From assembly GCF_013009075.1 (NCBI RefSeq), contig NZ_CP053108.1, forward strand, positions 3,668,498 to 3,732,497: a stretch of 64,000 nucleotides of DNA, given 5' to 3'. The notes below the pieces were generated by a model, which worked only from the letters and a program-made list of their open reading frames with translations, made no database searches and had not been told where the DNA came from. The DNA comes from Halomonas sp. TA22. Its GTDB lineage: Bacteria; Pseudomonadota; Gammaproteobacteria; Pseudomonadales; Halomonadaceae. Made by a program: the position numbers and the translations under genes. Shown piece after piece: positions 44,692-55,400 of the stretch (position 1 is the stretch's first letter; the number at the start of each line of letters is the position of its first letter).

Positions 44692-45744
44692 ATGCCCCGC
44701 CTCGATCAACTGCTTGTCACTCAGGGTCTGGTGCGCTCTCGAGCACGGGCGCAACGCCTGATTCGCCACGGCCGGATCAGCCTGCAGGACAGCGGTCGAA
44801 TCTTGACCAAGCCCGGCGAGAAGTTGCCGGACGATACGTGCCTGCAGGTAGCGGAAGATCCCGAGGAGCGCTATGTCTCGCGCGCCGGACTCAAGCTCGA
44901 GGCACTGTTGGAGCGCCTTGGCATGCGCCTGGATGGCCAGCTGATTCTCGATGTGGGCCAATCGACCGGAGGCTTTACCGATTGCGCGTTACGTTTTGGA
45001 GCACTGCATGTCATCGGCATCGAGGTCGGCCATGGTCAGCTCGATGCCGAGCTGCGCGGCGATCCTCGCGTCACCTGCCTGGAGGGGCTCAACGCCCGTG
45101 CCATGGCCAGGGAGCCACGCCTGAACGACGCCATTGCCCGACATGCGCCATTAGGGTTGAGCATGGCGGTGATGGATGTCTCCTTCATCTCCCAGACACT
45201 GATCCTGCCCGAGCTGACGAAACTGCTGCCGCCAGGGGGCGAGCTACTGTCACTAGTGAAGCCACAGTTCGAGGTCGGACCGGGCAAGGTCAATGCCCGG
45301 GGCGTCGTCACCGACCCGAGCTTACATGGCGAGGTGGAAGCGCGCATTCGGCACTGCGCCGAGCAGAGTGGCTTTCAGATACTGCAGTGGAGCGACAGCC
45401 CGATACTCGGCGGAGACGGCAATCGCGAATTTCTTCTCCATGCCCGCCTTCAGGCGGGAGAATGCGACAAGCCTAGGCCTTCCTCCTCTCTTCAGCGTCC
45501 TTCGCTACCGCCTTCGCCATCGAGCGAATCCGAGTCCGAGCCCAGGTCGTGGAAATCGCCAGGATCGCCTTTGGCCCCGGGACCGGGATGTGCTGGGATC
45601 ACTGCACCAGAGGGAAGGCTACTCACCTTCTTTGCGACCCCATCCGGACGATGCAGCCAGATATCCAGCTGGTTGAAGGCGATATCGACGCCATGTTCGG
45701 CGAACAGCTCACCGACCCGGCAGTTGATCTCATCGGTGGCATAA
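44692..45744 (+). CDS. tlyA: TlyA-family rRNA methyltransferase with aberrant C-terminal extension
   Basis: An S4 RNA-binding domain (residues 2-60, RLDQLLVTQGLVRSRARAQ) followed by an FtsJ-type methyltransferase with LDVGQSTGGFTDCALRFGA (SAM site) and VMDVSFISQ. TlyA enzymes 2'-O-methylate 16S/23S rRNA and also carry a haemolysin label. Family members end near residue 250, matching REFLLHARL here. In this sequence no stop follows, and about 98 Ser/Pro-rich residues continue, read from the antisense strand of the neighbouring mscK-like pseudogene. The normal stop was probably lost by a mutation near 45450. The enzyme core looks intact. Confidence 0.85.
   Translation: MPRLDQLLVTQGLVRSRARAQRLIRHGRISLQDSGRILTKPGEKLPDDTCLQVAEDPEERYVSRAGLKLEALLERLGMRLDGQLILDVGQSTGGFTDCALRFGALHVIGIEVGHGQLDAELRGDPRVTCLEGLNARAMAREPRLNDAIARHAPLGLSMAVMDVSFISQTLILPELTKLLPPGGELLSLVKPQFEVGPGKVNARGVVTDPSLHGEVEARIRHCAEQSGFQILQWSDSPILGGDGNREFLLHARLQAGECDKPRPSSSLQRPSLPPSPSSESESEPRSWKSPGSPLAPGPGCAGITAPEGRLLTFFATPSGRCSQISSWLKAISTPCSANSSPTRQLISSVA
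45444..45459. terminator. hairpin at the original 3' end of tlyA
   Basis: CCCGCCTTCAGGCGGG is a 6-bp perfect stem with a 4-base loop at the point where TlyA homology ends. No T run follows now. It may be the remains of a terminator overlapping the former stop region. Confidence 0.4.
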
Positions 45745-47570
45745 AGGCGATCGCCCAGGCTGTTGACGAACACCCGCAACTCGAAATTGAGGGTGCTGTC
45801 GCCATAGTTCATGAAGAACACCTGGGGTTCGGGATCGCGCATGACCCGGCCATTCTCGTCGGCGGCCTGGTGCAGTAGCCTATGCACCAGGGCCTGATCC
45901 GAGCCGTAGGCTACGCGGTAATTGAGCACCACACGCGTCACGTTGTCCGACAGCGACCAGTTGATCAGCTGGTCGGTGACGAAGGTTTTGTTGGGGATGA
46001 TGATCTCCTTGCGGTCGAAATCAGTCACCGTCGTTGCCCGAATGCGGATACGGCTCACCGTACCGGTGAGATTGCCCAGCGTAAGGGGGTATGCGCCGTG
46101 ATCAACCTGACCAGTTGCACGCTCATACCGAGCAGACCGGCGAGCATCGAGGCGAGCGCCACGGGCCGCGACGAGAGGTTGACCTCGACCCCGCGAATCA
46201 CGGTGGCAATCAATAGCACGGGAATCAGCGCGACCCCCAATCCCAGCAACAGCCAGCGCAACCGGGCCACGTACTCCGGCGACCACAGGAAGTGCTTGGA
46301 TGCCACCCCCTCACGCACCAACAAGCGTCGTGCCCAGGCGATGACTCCCCAGCCCAGGGCCAGATGCCAGAGTGCCTCGCCGAACAGAACGGCCAACCCC
46401 TCGCCTCCCGCCACCGCAGCAGTGCCGGCGGCGGCCATCGCCAGCGGCCCAGGCGCCGCCAGCAGAGCATTGAGCAGTACCGCCTTGGGCGTATGCGTCT
46501 GGCTGTCGCTGCTGAAGCGGCCGATCTGCTCGTGCAGTTGCGCCAACCTGGCACGGATGCGACGCCGCATCCAGAGCAGGCCCACGGCCAGCAGCAGCAA
46601 CGGCACGCCGATCAGTACACGGGGCCCTAGCAGTTGCCAGCGTGCGGGCAGTAGCTCGCGCCACGGCGATCTCCTCCTGCAGGTCGCGGCGCATGTCGAC
46701 TTGGGGCAATGACTGGCGCTGTTCACGCAGGATTCGCGACAGCAACAGGCTGCCACGGATGGTCTCGATCTGCTCGTTGAGGCTGCGCTGAATCTGCCGG
46801 ACCTGCTCGAGTTCGCGGCGCGTCTCGATCCCTAGGCGCACCAGGCTATTGGTACGGTCGGTGGCACGCAGCAGTTCGAGACTCAGGTCGCGGTTGATCT
46901 CCTGAGCACGCGCAAGTACGGGATGTCCGGCGGCGATCAGGGGGTCGTCGCGCGCCGCATCGGCAATCGCCTGTTCGGAAAGCAAGCGACGCTGGCGGTC
47001 GATGACACTCTGCAGCATGGCCAGCAGCGTCTCCTGAGCCTCGACCTGGCGAGACAGCAGGTCGCGACGCTGCTGGGCCAGCTCGCGCAGTCGAGTATTC
47101 GTGCTTAACTCGCGCTGGTGATAAAGCAGCTCGAATTCAGCAAGCCTGCGCTCGACTCGCCGCCTTACCAGCCGCGGCTCATCGGCGGCGAGTCCCTGTG
47201 ACTCGAGCTCATCCACCGCTCGACGGCTCAGCTCGGCACTCTGCATGGCCGCCGCAATGGCCTGCTGGGCGCGCTCCGGCAGCGTCTGGGCATTGAGTAG
47301 CTGGGCATTGACCTCAGCCAGACGATCCTGAAGCTGCTGCAATCGAGGATAGCCAGCTGCTGGCGCCGCTCGAGGTGGATCCCCTTCGGCAGCCTGCAGC
47401 TGTTGAAGACGCTGATTGAGCGCCTCGCGCTCGGACATGAGATCGTCAGCGGCGCTTGCAGGAGCAAACGCCCCAACCAGCCATAGCAGCAGGCACGAAA
47501 GAGCGTATCGATAGAGATAGCCGACAAGCCCGGACGCAGCGAGACGATGGATATTCATTGACCTTTTCAC
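45492..47570 (-). pseudogene. mscK/KefA-like mechanosensitive channel, broken
   Basis: Three pieces in three frames. Piece 1 (47570 to about 46665) has a GTG start with GAGGAG, a signal peptide and a long periplasmic coiled coil as in MscK/MscM. Piece 2 (about 46665-46110) holds several inner-membrane helices. Piece 3 (about 46110-45492) has the MscS beta domain TLGNLTGTVSRIRIRATT, IIIPNKTFVTDQLINWSLSD and a C-terminal domain. At both joins material is missing. At the second, the pore helix and the FVSGLIILFE-like segment that normally precede GNLTGTV are absent. Total length (about 690 codons) is also well below MscK (about 1120). Two internal deletions, each shifting the frame, best explain it. 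Confidence 0.82.
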
Positions 47571-47729
47571 GCGACTCCTCGTCTGCGTATGCTATCTGGC
47601 TTGACGGCAATTCTCTGTCTCTCTGGCTTGGCGTGACAATCATCCGTCGTGCAAAACCAAGCACGCCCAGTTGACTTGGCCGGGCGGCATGGTAGAAACG
47701 GTGCTCCATTACCCTTTTCGGTACCCATC

Positions 47730-48770
47730 ATGACCTCGCTTCGCCCTGCCGCTGCCTCTCTGGCGCTTCTGACACTGGTTTCTGCTTCCCTGGCCAATGC
47801 CAATACGGGGAGCGCCGAGATCGAGGCGCGCATCGAAGCCCTGAATAGCGAAATGGAAATGCTTCAGGAGCAGCTCGAACGGCAGCGGGTCCTCGAGCGC
47901 ACTTCACAAGTTCAAGGCGAAGGTGAACGGCAAGCCGATGAATTTCCTCCCGAGGTAGAGAGGGAGTTGACCCAGCGTCGACAGCTCGAGCGCGAGTCGA
48001 CCCGCAACCCATTTTCACTCACCACCCACCGGCTCAATTACGTGCTGCCGTTCAGTCATACCTCGAATCCCAACACCACGGCGTTTCGCGACGTCACCGA
48101 CGCTTCTTCACCGGATGATATCGAGGTGAAATTCCAGGTCAGCGCCAAATTCAATCTCGTCGAAGACATCTTTGGCAACAATGGCGATCTCTACTTCGCC
48201 TATACCCAGCGCAGCTGGTGGCAAGCCTACAATACCGACGCTTCCTCACCGTTTCGCGAAACCAACTACGAGCCGGAGGTCTTCCTCGATTTCGACAGCA
48301 ACTGGAGCCTGCTCGGCTGGACCAACATCAACAACCGGATCTACTTCAATCACCAGTCCAACGGTCGCTCAGACCCGCTGTCACGCAGCTGGAATCGCCT
48401 CATTCTGGAGAGCGCATTCATCCGTGGCGATTGGGCCGTCTCCGTTGCCCCGCACTGGCGCATTCCGGAGTCGGATGGTGATGACGACAATCCCGACATA
48501 GAGCGCTACATGGGCTATGGCGACATTACCGTAGCGCACCGTATCGGCAATGATCATGAAGCGAGTCTGATGGTGCGCGGCAATCCCAGCGCCGGCAACA
48601 TGGGAACACAGATCAATTACACCTGGCCGCTATTCGGCAATGTACGCGGCATGGTGCAGTACCACTATGGCTACGGCGAAAGCATGATCGATTACGACCA
48701 GCATCAGCATCGTTTCAGTGTCGGCTTCAGTCTCAATCCGCTGTTTACGACCAGCGAACGAGATCGCTGA
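47730..48770 (+). CDS. pldA: outer-membrane phospholipase A (OMPLA)
   Basis: Beta-barrel phospholipase of 346 residues. It has a signal peptide at 1-24 (cleavage after ANA), a Glu-rich coiled-coil segment at 28-90 not present in E. coli PldA, then the barrel. Catalytic residues are His208 and Ser210 in FNHQSNGRSDP and Asn222 in SRSWNRL; the 14-residue His-Asn distance equals H142/N156 of E. coli OMPLA. It hydrolyses phospholipids that reach the outer leaflet. ATG at 47730 follows the divergent mscK-like pseudogene promoter region. Confidence 0.93.
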   Translation: MTSLRPAAASLALLTLVSASLANANTGSAEIEARIEALNSEMEMLQEQLERQRVLERTSQVQGEGERQADEFPPEVERELTQRRQLERESTRNPFSLTTHRLNYVLPFSHTSNPNTTAFRDVTDASSPDDIEVKFQVSAKFNLVEDIFGNNGDLYFAYTQRSWWQAYNTDASSPFRETNYEPEVFLDFDSNWSLLGWTNINNRIYFNHQSNGRSDPLSRSWNRLILESAFIRGDWAVSVAPHWRIPESDGDDDNPDIERYMGYGDITVAHRIGNDHEASLMVRGNPSAGNMGTQINYTWPLFGNVRGMVQYHYGYGESMIDYDQHQHRFSVGFSLNPLFTTSERDR

Positions 48771-48844
48771 TTCGCCAGCAGGCGTTGAAGTCATTAAGGT
48801 TCCTGCTATGCTGAGGTCGTCATTCATCGTCAGAGGAAGACCCA

Positions 48845-49177
48845 ATGGCATTCCGTAAATCGAACGCTGAGTCCACGTCCGAGCAGCTCAAGGCCGATCT
48901 GCACCACTTGACCAAGACCATCGAGGATCTGGTCAGTGCAACCGCTGACGACTCACGCGGCAACATCAAGGAGCTCCGACAGCGTGCCGAGAAGCGCCTG
49001 CGCGAAACTCGCTCGCGCCTGGGCGAACGCGGCGAGCACCTCTACGATGACACACGCGATCAGGTGGTCGATCAATTCAGCGCCTGTGACAAGTATGTTC
49101 ACTCCAACCCCTGGACCAGCGTCGGGATCGGGACTGCTGTCGGGGTCGTTATTGGATTACTGATTGGGCGCAGCTGA
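48845..49177 (+). CDS. YqjD/ElaB-type DUF883 membrane-anchored ribosome-associated protein
   Basis: Protein of 110 residues: a soluble helical region of about 85 residues rich in charged residues, and one C-terminal membrane helix with a Gly-rich motif (GIGTAVGVVIGLLIGRS). This is the DUF883 layout of YqjD/ElaB/YgaM, tail-anchored proteins that bind ribosomes in stationary phase. AGAGGAAGACC precedes the start. Its stop overlaps the next start by one base. Confidence 0.9.
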   Translation: MAFRKSNAESTSEQLKADLHHLTKTIEDLVSATADDSRGNIKELRQRAEKRLRETRSRLGERGEHLYDDTRDQVVDQFSACDKYVHSNPWTSVGIGTAVGVVIGLLIGRS

Positions 49178-49569
49178 TGGAACAGGGCCAAGGACCGGCC
49201 GAACGTCTGTTCGGCGCTACCAAAAGGCTACTTCTTACCCTTCTGAGCACTAGCGAGACGCGCCTGCGTCTCGTCATCGTCGAGCTTGAAGAAGAGCGTG
49301 CCCGGATGATCACGCTGCTGTTGCTCGCGGCTATCAGTGTGACACTGCTGATGCTGGGGCTGGCGGTACTGACGCTATTCGTCGTGGCCCTCTTCTGGGA
49401 CACCCACCGTCTCGAGGCGATTGCCATCTGCAGTGCGGTACTCCTGCTCGGCGGTGTCGGCATGGCTGCCTGGGTGGTGAAGCTCGCCAAGCGTCGCACC
49501 CTGCTCAAGAGCACGCTCAAGCATCTTGTCACCGACCGCAAACTGCTGGAGTCGTCGCGTGAGCAATAA
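49177..49569 (+). CDS. YqjE-like (phage holin superfamily III) inner-membrane protein
   Basis: A 130-residue protein with an N-terminal amphipathic region, two hydrophobic helices (about 46-75 and 82-105) and a charged C-terminus. It is the DUF1469/YqjE type encoded next to yqjD in many gammaproteobacteria. The start overlaps the DUF883 stop (TGATG). Function not established. Confidence 0.87.
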   Translation: MEQGQGPAERLFGATKRLLLTLLSTSETRLRLVIVELEEERARMITLLLLAAISVTLLMLGLAVLTLFVVALFWDTHRLEAIAICSAVLLLGGVGMAAWVVKLAKRRTLLKSTLKHLVTDRKLLESSREQ

Positions 49570-49855
49570 TCGTGTCTCCAAACGCCAGCAACGCTTGCAG
49601 CGCAAGGTGGAGCTCGAGGCTCGCATCGAACAGCAGCGTATCGACATGCTGCTCGATGCGAGCGTATGGCACGATGCGAGTCACAGCGTCGACAATTCCT
49701 GGCACCATCTTCAGCGCTTCAAGGCGCCTCTTTTCGGCATTGGCGGCTTTCTGATGCTGCGTAGTGCCCGAAAACCCCGCTCGCTGCTGCGTGTCGGCAA
49801 GCGCATACTGACGGGCGTGCTGCTGTTCCGGCGGGCCAGACGGCTGCTGCGCTAG
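49559..49855 (+). CDS. YqjK-like small basic protein
   Basis: A 98-residue, very basic protein (many Arg/Gln in 1-35; RKPRSLLRVGKR near the end) with one short hydrophobic segment around 58-70. I choose GTG at 49559, which overlaps the yqjE-like stop by 11 bases; the frame is open upstream from 49526. Position after yqjD/yqjE suggests YqjK, although similarity by eye is modest. Confidence 0.7.
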   Translation: MSNNRVSKRQQRLQRKVELEARIEQQRIDMLLDASVWHDASHSVDNSWHHLQRFKAPLFGIGGFLMLRSARKPRSLLRVGKRILTGVLLFRRARRLLR

Positions 49856-49874
49856 CCTCAATCGTCACCGGTCG

Positions 49875-51065
49875 TCAGACCGCCTCGGCGCACGCCACGC
49901 CGGAAGCCCAGGCCCATTGGAAGTTGTATCCCCCCAATTCACCGGTGACATCGAGCACTTCGCCGATAAATCGCAACATCGGCAAGCCGTTCACTTCGAA
50001 TGTCTTCGACGAGATCGCCGAGGTCTCGACGCCCCCCATCGTCACTTCCGCCGTTCGCCACCCCTCGGTACCGGCGGGCTTTACCCGCCAGCCGTTGAGC
50101 CGCTCGCCCCACTGCTCTAGCTGGGCGTTGGAAAGATCGGCCAGCACCGGCGTCTCGCCATACCACTCGCCCATCGCCTGGGCCAGACGCTTGGGTAAGC
50201 GCTCACTCAGCCAGGTAGCGAGCTGACGTTTGGGCGTCTCCCTGCGCGCAGTCGCCAGAGCCTTTACTACCTCAAGGCCCGGCATCAGGTCGATTTCGAG
50301 TTCGTCGCCCGGCTGCCAGTAGCTGGAGATCTGCAGCATGGCGGGCCCAGAGAGACCTCGATGGGTAAACAGCATCGGTTCGCGATAGGCCCCACGGCGT
50401 TTGCCCGCATGCAGGCAGTGAACGCTCACCTCGCAGGAAAGACCGGAAAGCTCGCCTGCCCGCGCCTTCCAGTGCGAGGTCAGCGTGAACGGCACCAGCG
50501 CCGGGCGGGTCTCGGTCACCGGCAGGCCGAACTGGCGGGCGATGTCGTAACCGAAACCGCTCGCGCCCATGCTGGGGATCGATAGCCCGCCGGTTGCGAT
50601 GACGACTGCACCCGTCTCCACCCGCCCTCGCGAGGTCTGTAAGCGCATACTGTCACCGCAACGCTCAAGCGAGGTCACGCTCGTGCCAAGGCGCATCTCC
50701 ACCCCTGCCCACTCGCACTCGGTCAGCAGCAGCTGGACGATATCCTTGGCCGACTCGGCGCAAAACAGCTGCCCAGGCGCTTTCTCGACATACTCGATGC
50801 CATGGCGCTCGACAAGCTCAACGAAATGCTCGGGCCGATAGCGCTTGAGCGCCGAGATCGCAAAGGCCGGGTTGGCCGAGAAGAAGTGGCGATGATCGGT
50901 GGCAAGATTCGTGAAGTTGCAGCGCCCCCCACCGGACATGAGGATTTTTCTGCCCGCCTTGTTAGCGTGATCCAGCAGCAGTACCCGGCGTCCTCTATAA
51001 CCGGCAGTCAGAGCACACATCAGGCCAGCGGCACCGGCGCCGATGACCGTCACATCGTAGGTCAT
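49875..51065 (-). CDS. YhiN/HI0933-like FAD-dependent oxidoreductase
   Basis: Flavoprotein of 396 residues. The FAD dinucleotide motif is VTVIGAGAAGLMCA at the N-terminus, followed by the family signature AGRKILMSGGGRCNFTN, VVIATGGLSIPSMGASGFGYDIA and the C-terminal FIGEVLDVTGELGGYNFQWAWASG. It matches the BaiN/YhiN/HI0933 family of putative NAD(P)/FAD-dependent oxidoreductases. ATG at 51065 places the nucleotide motif at the very start. It is convergent with the yqjK-like gene and divergent from the RND pump. Confidence 0.93.
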   Translation of the reverse strand: MTYDVTVIGAGAAGLMCALTAGYRGRRVLLLDHANKAGRKILMSGGGRCNFTNLATDHRHFFSANPAFAISALKRYRPEHFVELVERHGIEYVEKAPGQLFCAESAKDIVQLLLTECEWAGVEMRLGTSVTSLERCGDSMRLQTSRGRVETGAVVIATGGLSIPSMGASGFGYDIARQFGLPVTETRPALVPFTLTSHWKARAGELSGLSCEVSVHCLHAGKRRGAYREPMLFTHRGLSGPAMLQISSYWQPGDELEIDLMPGLEVVKALATARRETPKRQLATWLSERLPKRLAQAMGEWYGETPVLADLSNAQLEQWGERLNGWRVKPAGTEGWRTAEVTMGGVETSAISSKTFEVNGLPMLRFIGEVLDVTGELGGYNFQWAWASGVACAEAV

Positions 51066-51289
51066 GACTCTCTGGCTCCCGTCCATCTCATCGTCAGGGC
51101 GAGCATTCTAGCAACCCCGCCTTGCCACGTCGTCACCGCCCGGCAGCAAGATCACACTTCCCAGACACAGAGCATGTGAAACACGGCAAAAAACCGTATT
51201 CTTGTCACATTTGGCGAGCCATGAGCATATAGCCTGGGTGACGCAGTACGCTGGATAAGAACTGTCCGAATTCGACTCGACGAGACACC

Positions 51290-52405
51290 ATGCCCCGATC
51301 ATCTTTGCGCCGTGCAAGCCGGCCCCTTGTACTGCTTGCTCTTCTCGCCATCGTGCAACTCTCTCTACAGGCCGCACTGGCCGACGATCGAACCGCCGTG
51401 ATTGGCGCGCGAGCCGAACAGCGCACCTGGTCGGACCCGCTCGAAGCGCTCGGCACCCTACGCGCCGACGAAAGCGTTACGCTCTCCTCCACGCTCACCG
51501 AGATCGTCAGCGAACTCAACTTCAACGATGGCGAAGAGGTCGAAGCCGGCCAGCTGCTGGTGCGCCTGGAAGACAGCGAAGCACAGGCTCAGCTGCGCGC
51601 CGCCCAGGCGCTGCGCGACGAGCGCCGCAATACCCTCGATCGTTCGGCCCAACTGCAGTCCCGTAACCTGGCGCCGCGTGCCGATGTCGAAGATAATCAG
51701 GCTCGCCTGCGCCAGGTCGAGGCGGAGATCGAAGCGATCCAGGCTCGCCTTGCCGCCCACCGCATACGCGCCCCCTTCGATGGCGTGGTCGGTTTTCGCA
51801 ATATCAGCCCCGGAGCGCTGGTGACCCCCGGCATGGAATTGCTGACACTCGACAAGCTCGATGTGGTCAAGCTCGATTTCAGGGTTCCCGAGGTGCATCT
51901 TGCCGCGCTTTACTCCGGCCTACGCCTTACCGCCACCAGTGCTGCCTTCCCCGATGCGATCTTCGAAGGCGTCATCGAGAGTGTCGGCTCACGGATCGAT
52001 CCTGTCAGCCGTAGCGTGTCGGTGCGCGCCGAACTGGCCAATCCGGACCAACATCTGCGTCCTGGCATGTTGATGGAGGTGATACTACAACGGCGTCCAC
52101 GACAGACCGTCGTCGTTCCCGAGTCAGTGATCATTCCCAGCGGTGAGCGCCAGCACGTGCTGGTCATCGATGAGACGGACGAGCACCGTATCGCCCGCCG
52201 CGAAGTGCGCATCGGTGAGCGCCGCGCGGGGCAGGTCGAGATAGTCGAAGGCCTCGAGAGCGGTGAACTGGTGGTCAGCCATGGTGTGCAGCGGGTACGC
52301 GACGGCGAACGGATCAAGCTGCTGGGCATCGCCAGCGACGCGACGTCGATCCGCGAAATTCTCGAGCAGGCACGCCCCCAGCCTGACCGAGAGGAAGAGG
52401 TCTGA
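51290..52405 (+). CDS. RND efflux periplasmic adaptor (membrane fusion) protein
   Basis: Adaptor of 371 residues with a signal sequence (about 1-27, ending AALA), an early lipoyl half (ALGTLRADESVTLSS and FNDGEEVEAGQLLVRLED), a coiled-coil hairpin (about 95-155), the second lipoyl half with RAPFDGVVGFRNISPGALV, a beta-barrel and a membrane-proximal domain. It resembles MexH-type adaptors. Its TGATG junction with the permease gene shows translational coupling. No outer-membrane channel gene is adjacent, so a TolC-like protein encoded elsewhere must complete the pump. Confidence 0.92.
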   Translation: MPRSSLRRASRPLVLLALLAIVQLSLQAALADDRTAVIGARAEQRTWSDPLEALGTLRADESVTLSSTLTEIVSELNFNDGEEVEAGQLLVRLEDSEAQAQLRAAQALRDERRNTLDRSAQLQSRNLAPRADVEDNQARLRQVEAEIEAIQARLAAHRIRAPFDGVVGFRNISPGALVTPGMELLTLDKLDVVKLDFRVPEVHLAALYSGLRLTATSAAFPDAIFEGVIESVGSRIDPVSRSVSVRAELANPDQHLRPGMLMEVILQRRPRQTVVVPESVIIPSGERQHVLVIDETDEHRIARREVRIGERRAGQVEIVEGLESGELVVSHGVQRVRDGERIKLLGIASDATSIREILEQARPQPDREEEV

Positions 52406-55400
52406 TGCGTCTATCCGACATTTCCATTCAGCGACCGGTGCTTGCCACCGTCTTGACGCTGCTGATCGTGGCATTTGGCTTTCTGGCGCTGGAGCGTCTG
52501 CCGCTTCAGGAGTACCCCGCCATCGATCCCCCCGTGGTGAGCATCGACACCCGCTACCCCGGCGCCTCTGCCAGCGTGGTGGAGACCCGTATCACCCAAG
52601 TGCTGGAGGACCGCATCGCCGGTATCGAGGGCATCGAGCTGATCACCTCCAATAGCGAGGATGGCCGCTCGCGGATCGAAATCGAATTCGGCCTGCAGAT
52701 GGACATCGACGCCGCCGCCAATGACGTTCGTGACCGTATCTCCGGCGCCTTGCGCAACCTGCCTGATGAAGCCGACCCTCCCGAAGTACAGAAGGCCGAC
52801 AGCAGTGAAGACGTGATCCTGTGGCTGAGCCTCTCTGGCGAGGAGTACTCCATCCCTGAGCTGACCGACTACGCCAACCGTTACCTTGTCGATCGAATCT
52901 CGGTGCAGCCCGGTGTGGCTCGGGTACGGGTAGGCGGCGGGCGCGACTACGCCATGCGTATATGGATAGACCGCAACGTCCTGGCGGCACGCGGCCTCAC
53001 CGTAGGCGACGTGGAGAATGCCTTGCGCGCCGAGAACGTCGAATCGCCGGCAGGCTCCATCGAGTCCGTCGAGCGACAGTTCATCGTACGCCTGCCGCGC
53101 AGCTTCAACGAGCCCGACGACTTCCGCTCCTTGGCACTGACCCGAGGCGAGGATGGCCATGTGGTGCGTCTTGGCGAGGTGGCGCGGGTCGAGATCGGCT
53201 CGGTGGATGACCGCTCGATATTTCGCGCCAACGGTATTCCCATGGTTGGGCTGGGTATCATGAAACAGTCCACCGCCAACGTGCTGGAGGTCTCCCAAGG
53301 CGTCACCGCGGAGATGGAGCGCCTGCAGAACATCCTGCCGGACGGGATGGAGCTGACGCTCAACTACGACTCTTCACTGTTCGTTGCCGGCGCCATCGAG
53401 CAAGTGGTGATGACACTCTTCATCGCCATGGGCCTGGTGGTGGTGGTGATCTTCGTGTTTCTGGGGAATTTGCGTACCACGCTGGTCCCAGCCGTCACCG
53501 TACCCATCGCCGTGATCGGCTCCTTCATCGCCTTGGCTGTCCTCGGGTTTTCGATCAATCTCCTCACGCTGCTGGCACTGGTTCTGGCCATCGGCCTGAT
53601 CGTCGACGACGCCATCGTGGTTCTGGAGAACATCAATCGGCGCATGCATGAATATGGCGAGACGCCACTCGTGGCCGCGTTTCGGGGCACCCGGCAGATC
53701 GCCTTCGCGGTGATTGCCACCACCCTGGTGCTGATCGCGGTCTTCGTGCCGCTGAGCTTCATGCAGGGCGATATCGGCCGTCTGTTTTCCGAGTTCGCCT
53801 TGACCCTGGCGGCAGCCGTGGCGATTTCGAGCCTGCTGGCACTGACCCTGACACCGATGATGGCCTCGAAGATTCTACGCGCGGACATGCACGAGAGCCG
53901 CATGGCTCACGCCGTGCAGAAGGTGCTGGACGTCTCCCAGCGCGGTTATCGCGCCGTGCTGCTCAAGGCGCTCAAGCTGCGGCTACTGGTGGTGGCCCTG
54001 TTCGTGGCGACGCTGGCCTTCACCGCCTGGATCGCCAGCACGCTGCCCAACGAGTACACACCGCAGGAGGATCGGGGCAATTTCATGATCATGGTCAACG
54101 GTCCCGAAGGCGCCACCTACGACTACATTCTCGACTACATGGACGAGATAGAAACCCGCCTGGAGCCGATGGTCGCCTCCGGTGAGCTGGAACGGGTAGT
54201 GGTACGCGCCCCCCGCGGCTTTGGCAATATCGAGAACTTCAACAACGGCTTCGCGATCATCAACCTTGCCGACTGGAGCGAACGACGCAGCGCCTGGGAG
54301 ATCATGGCCGACGTCCGTGGGCAGCTCGCCGGCCTACCGGGGGTCACGGCGGTACCGGTGATGCGACAGGGCTTCGGCCAGCGCGTGGCAAAGCCGGTGC
54401 AGTTCGTTCTCGGCGGCGGCACCTACGAGGAGCTGGCTCACTGGCGCGACATGATGTTCGCGCATATTCGCGACCACAACCCCAACCTGACCGGTGTGGA
54501 TAGCAACTATCAAGAGACCCAGCCGCAACTGCGAGTAGAGATCAACTATCAGCGCGCGGCGGATCTCGGTGTCACACTCAGTGAAATCGGCCGCACCCTG
54601 GAGACCCTGCTGGGCGGGCGCAACGTCACCACCTACGTGGATGACGGCGAAGAGTACGATGTCATCATCGAAGGCGATCGCAGTTCCCAGCGCAGTGCTC
54701 GGGCGCTGGACAACATTCAGGTGCGCTCGAGTCGCAGCGGCGAGCTGATCCCGCTGGCAAGCCTGATCACCCTGAGCGACTACGCCGGGCCCAGCACGCT
54801 CAACCGCTTCAATCGAATCCGCTCGATCACCATCGAAGCCAACCTGGCCGACGGCTACCCGCTCGGAGAAGCGCTGGAGTACCTGGAGCAGAACGCCGCC
54901 GAAATCCTGCCACCGGAGGCACAAACCGACCTGGCCGGTTCCTCGCGGGATTATATGGAGGCCAGTGGTGCCACCACCTACCTGCTGCTGCTCGGCGCGC
55001 TGGTGGTGTTCCTGGTGCTGGCGGCCCAGTTCGAGAGTTTCGTGCATCCCTTCGTGATCATGCTGACGGTGCCGTTGGCCATGAGCGGCGCCATGCTGGG
55101 GCTTTATCTCACGGGGCAGACACTCAATATCTATAGTCAGGTAGGGCTGGTCATGCTGATCGGCCTTGCCGCCAAGAATGGCATCCTGATCGTCGAGTTC
55201 GCCAATCAGCTCAGGGACCAGGGCGTGGCCTTCCATGATGCCCTGGTCGAGTCCTCGGTCACCCGCCTGCGGCCAATCATCATGACGGCGGTAACCACCA
55301 TGGCCGGTGCCATTCCATTGATCATCTCAAGCGGTGCCGGCGCAGAAACCCGCTTGGTGCTTGGCACGGTGATTTTCTGCGGTGTAGCCGCGGCGACGCT

